From the NCBI GenBank assembly GCA_963839615.1, contig CAWIVY010000006.1, positions 124,001 through 188,000 on the forward strand: a stretch of 64,000 bases of DNA, given 5' to 3'. Below the pieces are notes generated by a model that had not been told where the DNA came from, ran no database searches, and worked only from the letters and a program-made list of their open reading frames with translations. A program made the position numbers and the translations under genes. The DNA comes from DASQMT01 sp963839615. GTDB lineage: Bacteria; Actinomycetota; Thermoleophilia; Solirubrobacterales; Solirubrobacteraceae. This document shows positions 28,959 to 37,039 of the stretch, piece by piece (within the stretch, counting starts at the first letter, position 1; every line of letters starts with the position of its first letter).

Positions 28959-28983
28959 TAGATAGGCACTGAGATCTTATACT
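28955..28983 (+). promoter_or_regulatory. Vegetative-type promoter of hsp20
   Basis: TTGATA (28955-28960), a 17-base spacer, TATACT (28978-28983): the best sigma-70 match in the window. It lies 49 bases before the hsp20 GTG, and the -35 overlaps the TGA of marR. No HspR (HAIR) repeat was found beside it. Confidence 0.75.
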
Positions 28984-29031
28984 GCCGCGCAGGTCACATC
29001 CCGTAGTCGAGAATCACAAGGGGGTGAAGTC

Positions 29032-29511
29032 GTGACCATCGTGCGCTGGGAGCCGCTTCGTGAGCTTGGCTCACTCCAGACCGAGATGAACCGGCTGTTC
29101 AACACGGCCTTCGAAGGGCCCGCGACCGGCAACGGCGGGAACCGCCGCTGGACGCCCGCGATGGACCTGGTCGAGACCGAGGACCACTTCGTGCTGCGGG
29201 CCGACCTGCCGGGCATGAGCGAGTCCGACGTGACGATCGAGCTCGAGGACAACGTGCTGACGGTGGCCGGCGAGCGCAAGGCCGAGCACGAGGAGAAGCG
29301 CGAGGGCTTCTACCGCGTGGAGCGTGCGTTCGGCAGGTTCTCCCGCTCGCTGACGCTGCCCAAGGGGATCGACCCCGAGGGCGTGACCGCGCAGTTCGGC
29401 AGCGGCGTGCTCGAGGTACGCGTGCCGAAGCCCGAGCAGCGCAAGCCGCGCAAGATCACCATCTCCGGCAGCGACGGCGAGCCGCAGGCGATCGAGGGCT
29501 CGGCCAACTGA
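29032..29511 (+). CDS. Small heat-shock protein, Hsp20/alpha-crystallin family
   Basis: A 159-residue ATP-independent chaperone that holds unfolding proteins. The N-terminus WEPLRELGSLQTEMNRLFN is typical of the HspA class. The alpha-crystallin core is at ~45-140: MDLVETEDHFVLRADLPGM, DVTIELEDNVLTVAGERK, YRVERAFGRFSRSLTLP and FGSGVLEVRVPKPE. The I/V-x-I/V-like tail motif is KITI. GTG 29032 follows AGGGGGTGA. Confidence 0.95.
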   Translation: MTIVRWEPLRELGSLQTEMNRLFNTAFEGPATGNGGNRRWTPAMDLVETEDHFVLRADLPGMSESDVTIELEDNVLTVAGERKAEHEEKREGFYRVERAFGRFSRSLTLPKGIDPEGVTAQFGSGVLEVRVPKPEQRKPRKITISGSDGEPQAIEGSAN

Positions 29512-29517
29512 TCGATC

Positions 29518-29541
29518 GAGGGCCCGCCCCGGCGGGCCCTC
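29518..29541 (+). terminator. Rho-independent terminator of hsp20
   Basis: GAGGGCCCGCC...GGCGGGCCCTC, ten to eleven pairs with a tight loop, followed by TGCTTTCCT. It begins six bases after the hsp20 stop. Confidence 0.8.
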
Positions 29542-29559
29542 TGCTTTCCTACGGCGCCC

Positions 29560-30771
29560 TTGGCGCCGTCGTTCTCCATCCGCACGCGCGATCCCGGCTC
29601 GCGCGCCCGCAGCGGCACGCTGGAGCTGGCCCACGGCGAGGTCCGCACGCCCGCCTTCGTCCCGCTCGCGACGAAGGGCGTGATCAAGACGCTCGAGGTC
29701 TCCGAGGCCGCCGGCCTCGGCTTCGACATGGTGCTCTCGAACACGTTCCACCTGTTCCTCGCGCCCGGGCCGGAGCTGATCGAGCGCTTCGGCGGCATCC
29801 ACGGCTTCATGCGCTGGGACAAGCCGGTGATCACCGACTCGGGCGGCTTCCAGGTCTTCTCCATGGGGCACGGCGCGGTCGCGGACGAGATCAAGGGACG
29901 CGCCGCCCACGGCGATCGCGATCGCGCGGGCGCGATCCTCGCCATCGAGGAGGAGGGCGTGCGCTTCCGCTCCTACGTCGACGGCTCGGAGCGGTTCATC
30001 GGCCCGGAGACCTCGATGGGCGTGCAGGCGGCGCTCGGCTCGGACATCGCGCTCGTCTTCGACGAGTGCCTGCCGTTCCATGTCACGCGCGAGTACACCG
30101 CCCGCTCGACCGAGCGGACTCACCGCTGGCTCGACCGCTGCCTCTCCTGGCACGAGCAGAACGGGCCGGAGTGGCAGGGCGTGTACGGCATCGTGCAGGG
30201 CGGAGTCGACGAGGAGCTGCGCCGCTGGAGCGCGCAGGAAGTCGCCGCGCGCGACAGCTTCGGGCTGGCGATCGGCGGCACGCTCGGGCAGGACAAGGAG
30301 CAGATGTACGAGGTCGTGGGCTGGACGACCGAGGAGCTGCCGGAGGCGCGCCCGCGCCACCTGCTCGGGATCGGCGACGTCGACGACCTGCTGCGCGGCG
30401 TCGAGCTCGGCATCGACACGTTCGACTGCGCGATGCCGACCCGGATCGGCCGCCACGGGATGGCGGTGGTGCCGGATCCCGAGCGGCGCTGGCGCGTCGA
30501 CCTGGCCAAGGGTCGTTACCGCGACGCCGACGAGCCGCTGTGCGAGGGCTGCCCCTGCGACGCCTGCGCGGCGGGCTACTCGCGCGCCTACCTCCACTAC
30601 CTCTTCCGCCTGCGCGAGACGACCGGCGCGCGGATCGTCACGCTGCACAACCTCGCCTACCTGCAGCAGCTGATGGCGGCCCTGCGCGACGCGATCGACG
30701 CCGGCCGGCTGGCCGAGGCCGTGGCGGCATCACGCGCAGGCGCGCCGCCGTGGGAGATCGCCGCAACCTAA
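29560..30771 (+). CDS. tgt: tRNA-guanine transglycosylase
   Basis: A 403-residue TIM-barrel enzyme that exchanges guanine 34 of GUN tRNAs for a queuosine precursor. MVLSNTFHLFLAPG, the catalytic VITDSGGFQVFSMG and the second Asp in VFDECLPFHV are present. The substrate loop is YGIVQGG. The zinc site C-x2-C-x-C-x2-C (CEGCPCDACAAGYSRAYLHYLF) includes the downstream His. The start is TTG 29560 in a short region after the hsp20 terminator; no strong ribosome site is visible, so the exact start is uncertain. The other queuosine genes are not in the window. Confidence 0.93.
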   Translation: MAPSFSIRTRDPGSRARSGTLELAHGEVRTPAFVPLATKGVIKTLEVSEAAGLGFDMVLSNTFHLFLAPGPELIERFGGIHGFMRWDKPVITDSGGFQVFSMGHGAVADEIKGRAAHGDRDRAGAILAIEEEGVRFRSYVDGSERFIGPETSMGVQAALGSDIALVFDECLPFHVTREYTARSTERTHRWLDRCLSWHEQNGPEWQGVYGIVQGGVDEELRRWSAQEVAARDSFGLAIGGTLGQDKEQMYEVVGWTTEELPEARPRHLLGIGDVDDLLRGVELGIDTFDCAMPTRIGRHGMAVVPDPERRWRVDLAKGRYRDADEPLCEGCPCDACAAGYSRAYLHYLFRLRETTGARIVTLHNLAYLQQLMAALRDAIDAGRLAEAVAASRAGAPPWEIAAT

Positions 30772-30792
30772 AGGGGGGCTGGCACCTTCAGG

Positions 30793-32019
30793 TCAGCGCG
30801 TGTTGTCCTCGATCAGGCCCTGGATCTCGTCGACGGCCTGATCGACGTTGCCCTCGACGCGCTCGCGCAGCTGCACGCCCTGCTGCCCGGTCTGGGTCGC
30901 CAGCACGTAGACGCCGGCGCCGACGCCGCACAGCAGCGCGACCAGCAGCAGCGTCCTCAGCGCCCGCAGGGCGCTCCCGGAGCGCCGCGCGCGCCGCGCG
31001 GGCTGAGGCGCCGCGGCGGGGCGGCGCCGCTGGGCGGGACGGGGCGGCTCTGCGATCGGCTCCATCCGGCGCTTGCGCGGTGGGGCGGACCGCGTCCGTT
31101 CGAGCGGCGTGGTGATCGAGGTGCCCTCGAGCTTCCGCGTGGCGTCGGTCTCGTCGAGCGGGCGCGTCGGCGCGGTCGGCTCCGGCGCGATCCCGCGCAT
31201 CGAGTCGTCCAGCGCCTGCTCCATCGCCGCGGCATCGGCGAAGCGGTCCTCGGGGTCGCGCTCGAGCGCGCGCGCCACGACGAGCGACAGCGCCGTCGGG
31301 ATCTGGTCGTCGACCTCGTGCAGCATCGGCGGGGAGGTCGTGTCCTGCTGGCGGGCGAGGTCGGTCAGCGAGGCCGACTCGAACGGGAGCCGGCCCGCGA
31401 GCAGCTGGTAGGAGACGACTCCGAGCGCATACAGGTCGGACGCCGGGCCCGCCGGCTCGCCGCGCGCCTGCTCGGGCGAGAGGTACGCCGCCGTGCCCAG
31501 CACCGAGCCGACCTTGGTCATGTCGGAGTGCTCGGCCGCCTTCGCGATGCCGAAGTCGGCCAGCTTGACCTGACCGCCTTCGCTGGCCCGCAGCAGGTTG
31601 CCGGGCTTGACGTCGCGGTGCACGACGCCGTTGCGATGCGCGTAGTCCAGCCCGCGACATGCCTGCGTGAGGATCGAGACCGCGTCGGCGGGCTCGAGGC
31701 GGCCGAGCTCGCGCAGGATCTCGGCGCAGCTCGGGCCGTCGACGAACTCCATCACGATGTACTGGCGGCCGGTCGCCTCCTCGGACCCGAAGTCGAACAC
31801 CTGGACGATGTTCGGGTGCACGAGCCGCGCCGCGGCGAGCGCCTCACGGCGGAAGCGCGAGACGAAGTTCGAGTCCGTCGCCAGGTGCTCGGCGAGCAGC
31901 TTGACGGCCACGTGCCGTTGCAGCCGCGTGTCGAGCGCGAGCTGGACCGTGGCCATGCCACCGACCCCGAGGCGGCGCTCGAGGCGATAGCGGTCTGCGA
32001 AGAGCGTGTCTGCCGTCAT
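30793..32019 (-). CDS. Membrane-anchored Ser/Thr protein kinase (PknB-like)
   Basis: A 408-residue Hanks-type kinase. ATP loop RRLGVGGMATVQLALD, VAVKLL with the catalytic Lys, HRDVKPGNLL near residue 132, ADFGIAKA near 154 and the activation segment MTKVGSVLGTAAYLSPEQA are intact, so it should be active. A long basic, Pro-rich juxtamembrane stretch leads to one transmembrane helix (~355-375, TLLLVALLCGVGAGVYVLA). The external tail is only ~35 residues (VEGNVDQAVDEIQGLIE), with no PASTA repeats. ATG 32019 overlaps the stop of a lipoprotein gene, so kinase and lipoprotein are co-translated; the lipoprotein is a natural candidate for an extracytoplasmic partner. Confidence 0.92.
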   Translation of the reverse strand: MTADTLFADRYRLERRLGVGGMATVQLALDTRLQRHVAVKLLAEHLATDSNFVSRFRREALAAARLVHPNIVQVFDFGSEEATGRQYIVMEFVDGPSCAEILRELGRLEPADAVSILTQACRGLDYAHRNGVVHRDVKPGNLLRASEGGQVKLADFGIAKAAEHSDMTKVGSVLGTAAYLSPEQARGEPAGPASDLYALGVVSYQLLAGRLPFESASLTDLARQQDTTSPPMLHEVDDQIPTALSLVVARALERDPEDRFADAAAMEQALDDSMRGIAPEPTAPTRPLDETDATRKLEGTSITTPLERTRSAPPRKRRMEPIAEPPRPAQRRRPAAAPQPARRARRSGSALRALRTLLLVALLCGVGAGVYVLATQTGQQGVQLRERVEGNVDQAVDEIQGLIEDNTR

Positions 32020-32510
32020 CCGTCCCCTGGAGAAACACCGCCGGTGGCCGGTGGTTCCTCGATCGCCCCCTCGGGGTCGACGGTGACCGTCGGCTCGGGC
32101 GTGGCGGTCTCGGTCGGAGTCTCGGTCGGCGTCTCGGTCGGCGTCTCGGTCGGCGTCTCGGTCGGCGTCTCGGTCGGAGTCGCCGTCGGGGTCTCCTCGG
32201 GCTCCGGCGCCTTGCACTCCTCGGCGATGCGGCCGTCGAGGTACTCCAGCCAGTCCCTCAGGTTCTTCTTGAGCTCCTTGTCCGTCTTGCGCGGCAGCCC
32301 GGAGAGCTGGAGCTCGGCCTCCTTGACGGCCTCGCGCGCGCGGTCGCATTCGCCGGCATCGAAGGAGTCGCGGGCCTCGGCTACGAGCGACGTCAGCTGA
32401 TCGGCGTCCTCCTGCGGGATCAGGACGGCTTCTTCGGAGCCGCAGCCGGCGAGCGCCAGCGCGCCCAGCGCGGCCGCGAGGAGCGGGGAGCGGTACGACA
32501 TGGGGACCAT
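32016..32510 (-). CDS. Lipoprotein with Thr-Pro repeat tail
   Basis: A 164-residue lipoprotein. The lipobox LAGC puts the lipidated Cys at residue 23. A helical middle (EDADQLTSLVAEARDSFDAG, REAVKEAELQLSGLP) contains two Cys that could form a disulphide. The C-terminus is a Thr/Pro/Glu tract (repeats of TETP) encoded by a 12-base tandem repeat, probably an extended stalk through the wall. Start ATG 32510, four bases after the upstream stop; ATG 32501 is an alternative. It overlaps the kinase start by four bases. Confidence 0.8.
   Translation of the reverse strand: MVPMSYRSPLLAAALGALALAGCGSEEAVLIPQEDADQLTSLVAEARDSFDAGECDRAREAVKEAELQLSGLPRKTDKELKKNLRDWLEYLDGRIAEECKAPEPEETPTATPTETPTETPTETPTETPTETPTETATPEPTVTVDPEGAIEEPPATGGVSPGDG
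32107..32178. repeat. 12-bp tandem repeat, six copies
   Basis: Six consecutive copies of GTCTCGGTCGGC (last base C or A), each encoding four residues of the TETP tract of the lipoprotein on the minus strand. Degenerate units flank it. The unit is a multiple of three, so copy-number change would alter stalk length without breaking the frame. Confidence 0.9.
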
Positions 32511-32514
32511 GAGG

Positions 32515-33042
32515 CTAGTCGCTCCGCAGGCGCCAGTCCTCGACGGTGATCGCGTAGCGGTCGTGATCGCGCCAGCGGCCGGCGACCTTGAGGTAGCGCG
32601 GGGAGAACCCCTCGTGGCGGAAACCGGTGCGTTCGAGCAGCTTCACCGAGCCGGTGTTGGCCGGTTGGACGTTGGCCTCGACGCGATGCAGGCGGAGCTT
32701 GCGGAACGCATGGCCGAGCACGCCGGCCATGCCCTCGGCCATGTAGCCCTGGCCCGCGTGGGCCTCGGTCGCCCAGTAGCCCAGGTAGGCGTTGCGGAAC
32801 GGCCCGTAGAAGATCTGCGACAGCACGAACGTGCCGGTCACCGCGCCATCCTCGCGCCGCAAGGCGAACAGGACCTCGACCTCAGGCGTCGCATGCCGCG
32901 CGACCAGCTTGTCCCATACCTCGCGGTTCGTCGGAGCCGAGATCCAGGGGTGGTGGAAGCGCTTGCTCGCCCGCATCTCCGCGATGTAGGCGTCTGCGTC
33001 GATCGCCTCCGGCCCGCGCACGACGATGCGCGAGCGGGTCAC
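32515..33042 (-). CDS. GNAT acetyltransferase, RimJ/RimL-like
   Basis: A 175-residue N-acetyltransferase. GTFVLSQIFYGPFRNAYLGY gives the central strands, and AGQGYMAEGMAGVLGHAFRKL is the acetyl-CoA pyrophosphate loop. HRVEANVQPANTGSVKLLERTGFRHEG is the motif B/asparagine region typical of RimJ, which acetylates ribosomal-protein N-termini. Start GTG 33042 overlaps the upstream phosphoesterase stop (GTGA). A longer open frame here is shadow. Confidence 0.88.
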   Translation of the reverse strand: MTRSRIVVRGPEAIDADAYIAEMRASKRFHHPWISAPTNREVWDKLVARHATPEVEVLFALRREDGAVTGTFVLSQIFYGPFRNAYLGYWATEAHAGQGYMAEGMAGVLGHAFRKLRLHRVEANVQPANTGSVKLLERTGFRHEGFSPRYLKVAGRWRDHDRYAITVEDWRLRSD

Positions 33043-33779
33043 TGCCCGTACTGGAGCCGCTCGGCCAGGGACTCCGGCAGCTGAGCCGCCCGGATCGCGG
33101 CCTGCGCGCCAGCGATGTCGTACTCCGCCCGGCGCCACTCCGCGGTCCAGCTCGCCGTGTCGAGGACCATCCACGCCGCGCGCGGGTCGCCGTCGCGCGG
33201 CTGGCCGGTCGACCCGGGGTTCAGCAGCCACTCGCCGGCGCCGATCTCGAGCAGGTCGCCGGCCCGCCGCGTCGAGCCCGAGGCCGGCTCGCCCTCGGGC
33301 CGGTGGAACGAGAGCGCCACGTGCGAGTGGCCGATCAGCGAGACGCGGTGGCCGTCGTTGCGGGCGGCGTCCAGGCAGAGCTCCGCGGTCAGGCCGGAGA
33401 GCACGTACTCCCAGATCGGGTCGCGCGGGGAGGCGTGGTACAAGCCGACGGTCTCGGCCTCGCCCGACGGCGAGAGCCCGAGCAGGAACTCGCGCGTCTC
33501 GGGCCGGATCACGTCCCGCGTCCATCTGGCGGCGACCTCGGCGCCGCGCGAGAAGTCCTCCAGCGACAGCACCTCGACGACGGCGAGGTCGTGGTTGCCG
33601 GCGAGGATGATCGCGCAGTTGGCCTCGGCCAGCGCGACGCACGCGTCGGGGTCCCCGCCGTAGCCGACCAGGTCGCCGAGGCACCACAGCTCCTCGACCT
33701 CAGCCTCGCCGGCGGCGGCGATGACGGCCTCGAACGCGTGCTTGTTGCCGTGGATGTCCGACGCGATCGCGACGCGCAT
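33039..33779 (-). CDS. Metallophosphoesterase (calcineurin-like, YfcE/Apa-like)
   Basis: A 246-residue binuclear metal phosphoesterase. VAIASDIHGNKHAFEAV carries the D-x-H, LWCLGDLVGYGGDP the GD, ILAGNHDLAVV the GNHD, and LIGHSHVALSFHR the GHSH motif, followed by LLNPGSTGQPRDGDP. All metal ligands are present. Substrate unclear (cyclic nucleotide, dinucleotide or other small diester). Start ATG 33779, 16 bases from the divergent M48 gene. Confidence 0.88.
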   Translation of the reverse strand: MRVAIASDIHGNKHAFEAVIAAAGEAEVEELWCLGDLVGYGGDPDACVALAEANCAIILAGNHDLAVVEVLSLEDFSRGAEVAARWTRDVIRPETREFLLGLSPSGEAETVGLYHASPRDPIWEYVLSGLTAELCLDAARNDGHRVSLIGHSHVALSFHRPEGEPASGSTRRAGDLLEIGAGEWLLNPGSTGQPRDGDPRAAWMVLDTASWTAEWRRAEYDIAGAQAAIRAAQLPESLAERLQYGQ

Positions 33780-33795
33780 GCCTAGAGTCTGTTCG

Positions 33796-35001
33796 GTGCG
33801 GAGGTCATGGCGCCTGCCGGTCGCGCTTGTCACCGCGGTGGTCGTCGCGGAGGCCGCCGTGCTCGTGATGCGTCCTCGCGACCGCGGACCCGAGCCCATT
33901 CCGGTCGAGGCGCGAGCCTACTTCAGCCAGGCGCAGATCGAGAAGGCCGAGTCGTTCCGCAGCGGCCAGCTGTGGATCTATCTCGCGCAGACGGCGGTCG
34001 GACTGGGCGTCCTGGTGCTGATCGTGCGGCGCCCGCCGGAGCGGCTCGCCGGGCTCCGGCGACCGGTGCTCGCCGGTGCCGCCGTCGCCGCCGCGATCTC
34101 CGTCGCGACCGGAGTCGCGGCGCTGCCGCTGTCCGCCGTCGCGCGCGAGCGGGCCAAGGACGTCGGCCTGGTCACGCAGGACTGGCTCGGCTTCGCGGGC
34201 GACGTGGTCAAGTCGCAGGCGATCGCGGCCGGCTTCGCGGCGCTCGGCGGGGCCGTGCTCGTGTTCGGCATGCGCCGGTTCGGGTCGCGCTGGTGGCTGC
34301 CGGGCGCGGCCGTGGTGGTCGCGTTCGGGGCGATCACCAGCTACGCCGCCCCGGTCGTGCTCGACCCGCTGTTCAACGACTTCAAGCGCCTGCCGCGCGG
34401 CGAGCTGCGGACCGACGTGCTCGAGCTGGCGCGGGCGGCCGACGTCGACGTGGGCGAGGTCTACGAGGTCGATGCGTCGCGCCGTACGACGGCCGCCAAC
34501 GCATACGTGACCGGGCTGGGCGCGACGAAGCGGGTCGTCCTCTACGACACGCTGGTGAAGGACTTCAAGCCGGCCGAGACGCGCCTGGTCGTCGCACACG
34601 AGCTCGGCCACGTGCACCACCACGACGTCCGCAACGGGTTGCTCTGGCTCGCGCTCGTGGCGCCGTTCGGCATGTGGGCCGCGGCCGTGCTGGCGGAGCG
34701 GCTCGCCCCGCGTGGGGCCGCGCTCGGCCCGCGTGCCGTGCCCGCGGTGGCGCTGTCGCTGGCGCTCGTCGTGCCCGCCGTGACGATCATCTCGAACCAG
34801 CTCTCGCGCGAGGTCGAGCGCCGCGCCGACGCGTTCTCGCTCGAGCTGACACGCGATCCGGCCACGTTCATCGCGTTCCAGCGGCGGATCAACGTCAAGA
34901 ACGTCTCCGACCCGGACCCGCCCGCGATCGTCCGCTACCTGTTCGGCACCCACCCGAGCACGGTCGAGCGGATCGGGTTGGCGAAGGCGTTCGAGCGGTG
35001 A
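33796..35001 (+). CDS. M48 (Ste24/CAAX-type) membrane metalloprotease
   Basis: A 401-residue integral-membrane zinc protease. The catalytic motif VVAHELGHVHHHDVRNG and the downstream EVERRADAFSLELTRDP (third ligand Glu) are intact. Several transmembrane helices surround them, and a Ste24-type N-terminal region with YFSQAQIEKAESFRSGQLW precedes. The conserved segment PVVLDPLFNDFKRLPRGELR is typical of the CAAX prenyl protease 1 branch. In bacteria this type is linked to membrane-protein quality control. Start GTG 33796; stop overlaps rlmH (GTGA). Confidence 0.9.
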   Translation: MRRSWRLPVALVTAVVVAEAAVLVMRPRDRGPEPIPVEARAYFSQAQIEKAESFRSGQLWIYLAQTAVGLGVLVLIVRRPPERLAGLRRPVLAGAAVAAAISVATGVAALPLSAVARERAKDVGLVTQDWLGFAGDVVKSQAIAAGFAALGGAVLVFGMRRFGSRWWLPGAAVVVAFGAITSYAAPVVLDPLFNDFKRLPRGELRTDVLELARAADVDVGEVYEVDASRRTTAANAYVTGLGATKRVVLYDTLVKDFKPAETRLVVAHELGHVHHHDVRNGLLWLALVAPFGMWAAAVLAERLAPRGAALGPRAVPAVALSLALVVPAVTIISNQLSREVERRADAFSLELTRDPATFIAFQRRINVKNVSDPDPPAIVRYLFGTHPSTVERIGLAKAFER

Positions 35002-35405
35002 AGTACACCGTGGTCGCGGTCGGCCGGATCCGGCCGCCGTTCTCCGACGACCTCGAGCACTACGAGAAGATGCTCGCCGGGAAGGCGCGGCTCGAGCTGA
35101 TCGAGGTGCGCGACGACGATCAGGTGGAGCGCCGGATCCCGCCGCGGAGCCATCGCGTGCTGCTCGACGCGCGCGGCAAGACGTACGACTCCCCAGCGTT
35201 CGCGCGCTGGCTGGAGGATCGCCGCCAGGGCGGGCGCGACGTCTGCTTCGTCGTCGGCGGCCCGTTCGGGACCGAGCTCGAGCGCTGGGACGAGCAGCTC
35301 TCGTTCGGGCCGATGACCTTCCCGCACCAGCTCGCCCGCGTGATGCTCGTCGAGCAGCTCTACAGGGCCCACAAGATCCTCGCCGGCGAGCCCTACCATC
35401 ATTAG
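34998..35405 (+). CDS. rlmH: 23S rRNA pseudouridine-1915 N3-methyltransferase RlmH
   Basis: A 135-residue SPOUT methyltransferase acting on helix 69 of 23S rRNA in assembled ribosomes. VVAVGRIRPPFSDDLEHYEK, VLLDARGKTYDSPAFARWL, CFVVGGPFGTELE (the knotted SAM site) and PHQLARVMLVEQLYRAHKILAGEPYHH, the hallmark C-terminus, are complete. GTG 34998 overlaps the M48 stop; argS follows after two bases. Confidence 0.95.
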   Translation: MKYTVVAVGRIRPPFSDDLEHYEKMLAGKARLELIEVRDDDQVERRIPPRSHRVLLDARGKTYDSPAFARWLEDRRQGGRDVCFVVGGPFGTELERWDEQLSFGPMTFPHQLARVMLVEQLYRAHKILAGEPYHH

Positions 35406-35407
35406 CG

Positions 35408-37039
35408 GTGACTCCGCTGGACGACCTCAAGATCGCGGTGCAGCAGGCGGCCGGCGAGCTGCGCAACGGCGGCGCCGCGGCCGGCGACCGCCTGAGTCTC
35501 GAGCGGCCGCGCAAGGCCGGCTTCGGTGACTACTCCACCAACGCCGCGATGCTGCTCGCGCCCACGCTGGGCGAGCCGCCGCGGGCGGTCGCCGAGCGCC
35601 TCGGCGCCGCCCTGCAGGAGCGGCTGGGCGCGCGCGTCGAGAAGGTCGAGGTCGCCGGGCCGGGCTTCCTCAACCTGTTCCTGACCGACGCCTGGTACCT
35701 GGCGGCGATCGACGAGGTGCTCGCCGCCGGCGACGCCTTCGGCGCGATCGTCCCCGCCGATCCCGAGCGCATCCAGATCGAGTTCGTCTCGGCCAACCCG
35801 ACCGGCCCGCTGACCGCGGCGTCCGGGCGCCACGCCGCCTTCGGCGACGCGCTCGCGCGGATCCTCGAGCTCGCAGGCAACACGACCGAGCGCGAGTACT
35901 ACTTCAACGACGGCGGTGGTCAGGTGCAGCGCCTCGGCGACTCGATCCTGGCGCGTGCGCGCGGCGAGGAGCCGCCCGAGGACGGCTACAAGGGCGAGTA
36001 CGTCGGCGAGCTGGCCGCCGCCATCCCCGATGCCGCCGCCAAGTCGCCCGCGGAGCTGGCGGCCGCCGGCGTCGACCTGATGATGGCCGGCATCCGCGCG
36101 ACGCTCGAGCGCTTCCGGGTGTCGTTCGACGTCTGGTTCTCGGAGGCCGCGCTGTACGAGGGCGAGCCGAGCGCCTGGGACCGCGCCCGCGAGCGGCTCA
36201 TCGCCGACGGGCTCGCCTACCAGAGCGAGGGCGCCCTGTGGCTGCGCACCACGACGCTCGCCGGCGACGAGAAGGACCGCCCGCTCGTGCGCTCCAGCGG
36301 CGAGCCGACCTACCTCGCGGCCGACGTCGCCTACCACTGGGACAAGCTCGAGCGCGGCTTCGACCGGCTGGTCAACGTGCTCGGCTCCGATCACCACAAC
36401 TACGTCACGCGGCTGAAGGCGATCCTCGCCGCCGGCGGCGCCGACCCGGACCGCCTCGAGGTGCCGCTGCTCCAGTTCGTCCACGTCGTCGAGGCCGGCG
36501 CGCGCGCCTCGATGTCGAAGCGGCGCGGCGACTTCGTGACGCTCGATGAGCTGATCGAGGAGATCGGGGTCGACGCCACGCGCTGGTTCATGCTCTCGCG
36601 CTCGGGCGACACGATGGTCGACCTGGACCTGACGCTCGCGCGCGAGCAGTCGGCGGAGAACCCGGTCTACTACGTCCAGTACGCGCACGCGCGGATCGCA
36701 TCCGTGCTGGCCAAGGCGGGCGAGGCGCGCGTGACCGCCGCGCTCGGCGCCGCGCGCGAGGGGCTCACGCTCGAGCCGGCGGAGCGCGAGCTGATCAAGA
36801 AGCTGCTGGCGTTCCCCGCGGAGGTGGCCGAGGCGGCCGACCGGCGCGCGCCGCACAGGATCGCGGTCTACGCGCTCGAGACGGCGCAGGCGTTCACGGC
36901 CTTCTACCGCGACTGCCACGTCGTCGGCGCCGAGCCCGAGGCGCTGGAGTCGTTCCGGCTCTCGCTCAGCGTGGCGACGCAGCGGGTGATCGCGCGAGCG
37001 CTTGGTCTGCTCGGCGTGACCGCACCAGACCGGATGTGA
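35408..37039 (+). CDS. argS: Arginyl-tRNA synthetase
   Basis: A 543-residue class I synthetase. The N-terminal tRNA-binding Add-1 region has PRKAGFGDYSTNAAMLLAP. The HIGH-like site lies in SANPTGPLTAASGRHAAFGD, and YYFNDGGGQVQRLGDS follows. The KMSKS-type loop is ARASMSKRRGDFVTLDEL. The DALR anticodon domain has NPVYYVQYAHARIASVL and the end RALGLLGVTAPDRM. GTG 35408, two bases after rlmH. Its last 74 bases overlap the converging GGDEF/EAL gene. Confidence 0.96.
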   Translation: MTPLDDLKIAVQQAAGELRNGGAAAGDRLSLERPRKAGFGDYSTNAAMLLAPTLGEPPRAVAERLGAALQERLGARVEKVEVAGPGFLNLFLTDAWYLAAIDEVLAAGDAFGAIVPADPERIQIEFVSANPTGPLTAASGRHAAFGDALARILELAGNTTEREYYFNDGGGQVQRLGDSILARARGEEPPEDGYKGEYVGELAAAIPDAAAKSPAELAAAGVDLMMAGIRATLERFRVSFDVWFSEAALYEGEPSAWDRARERLIADGLAYQSEGALWLRTTTLAGDEKDRPLVRSSGEPTYLAADVAYHWDKLERGFDRLVNVLGSDHHNYVTRLKAILAAGGADPDRLEVPLLQFVHVVEAGARASMSKRRGDFVTLDELIEEIGVDATRWFMLSRSGDTMVDLDLTLAREQSAENPVYYVQYAHARIASVLAKAGEARVTAALGAAREGLTLEPAERELIKKLLAFPAEVAEAADRRAPHRIAVYALETAQAFTAFYRDCHVVGAEPEALESFRLSLSVATQRVIARALGLLGVTAPDRM

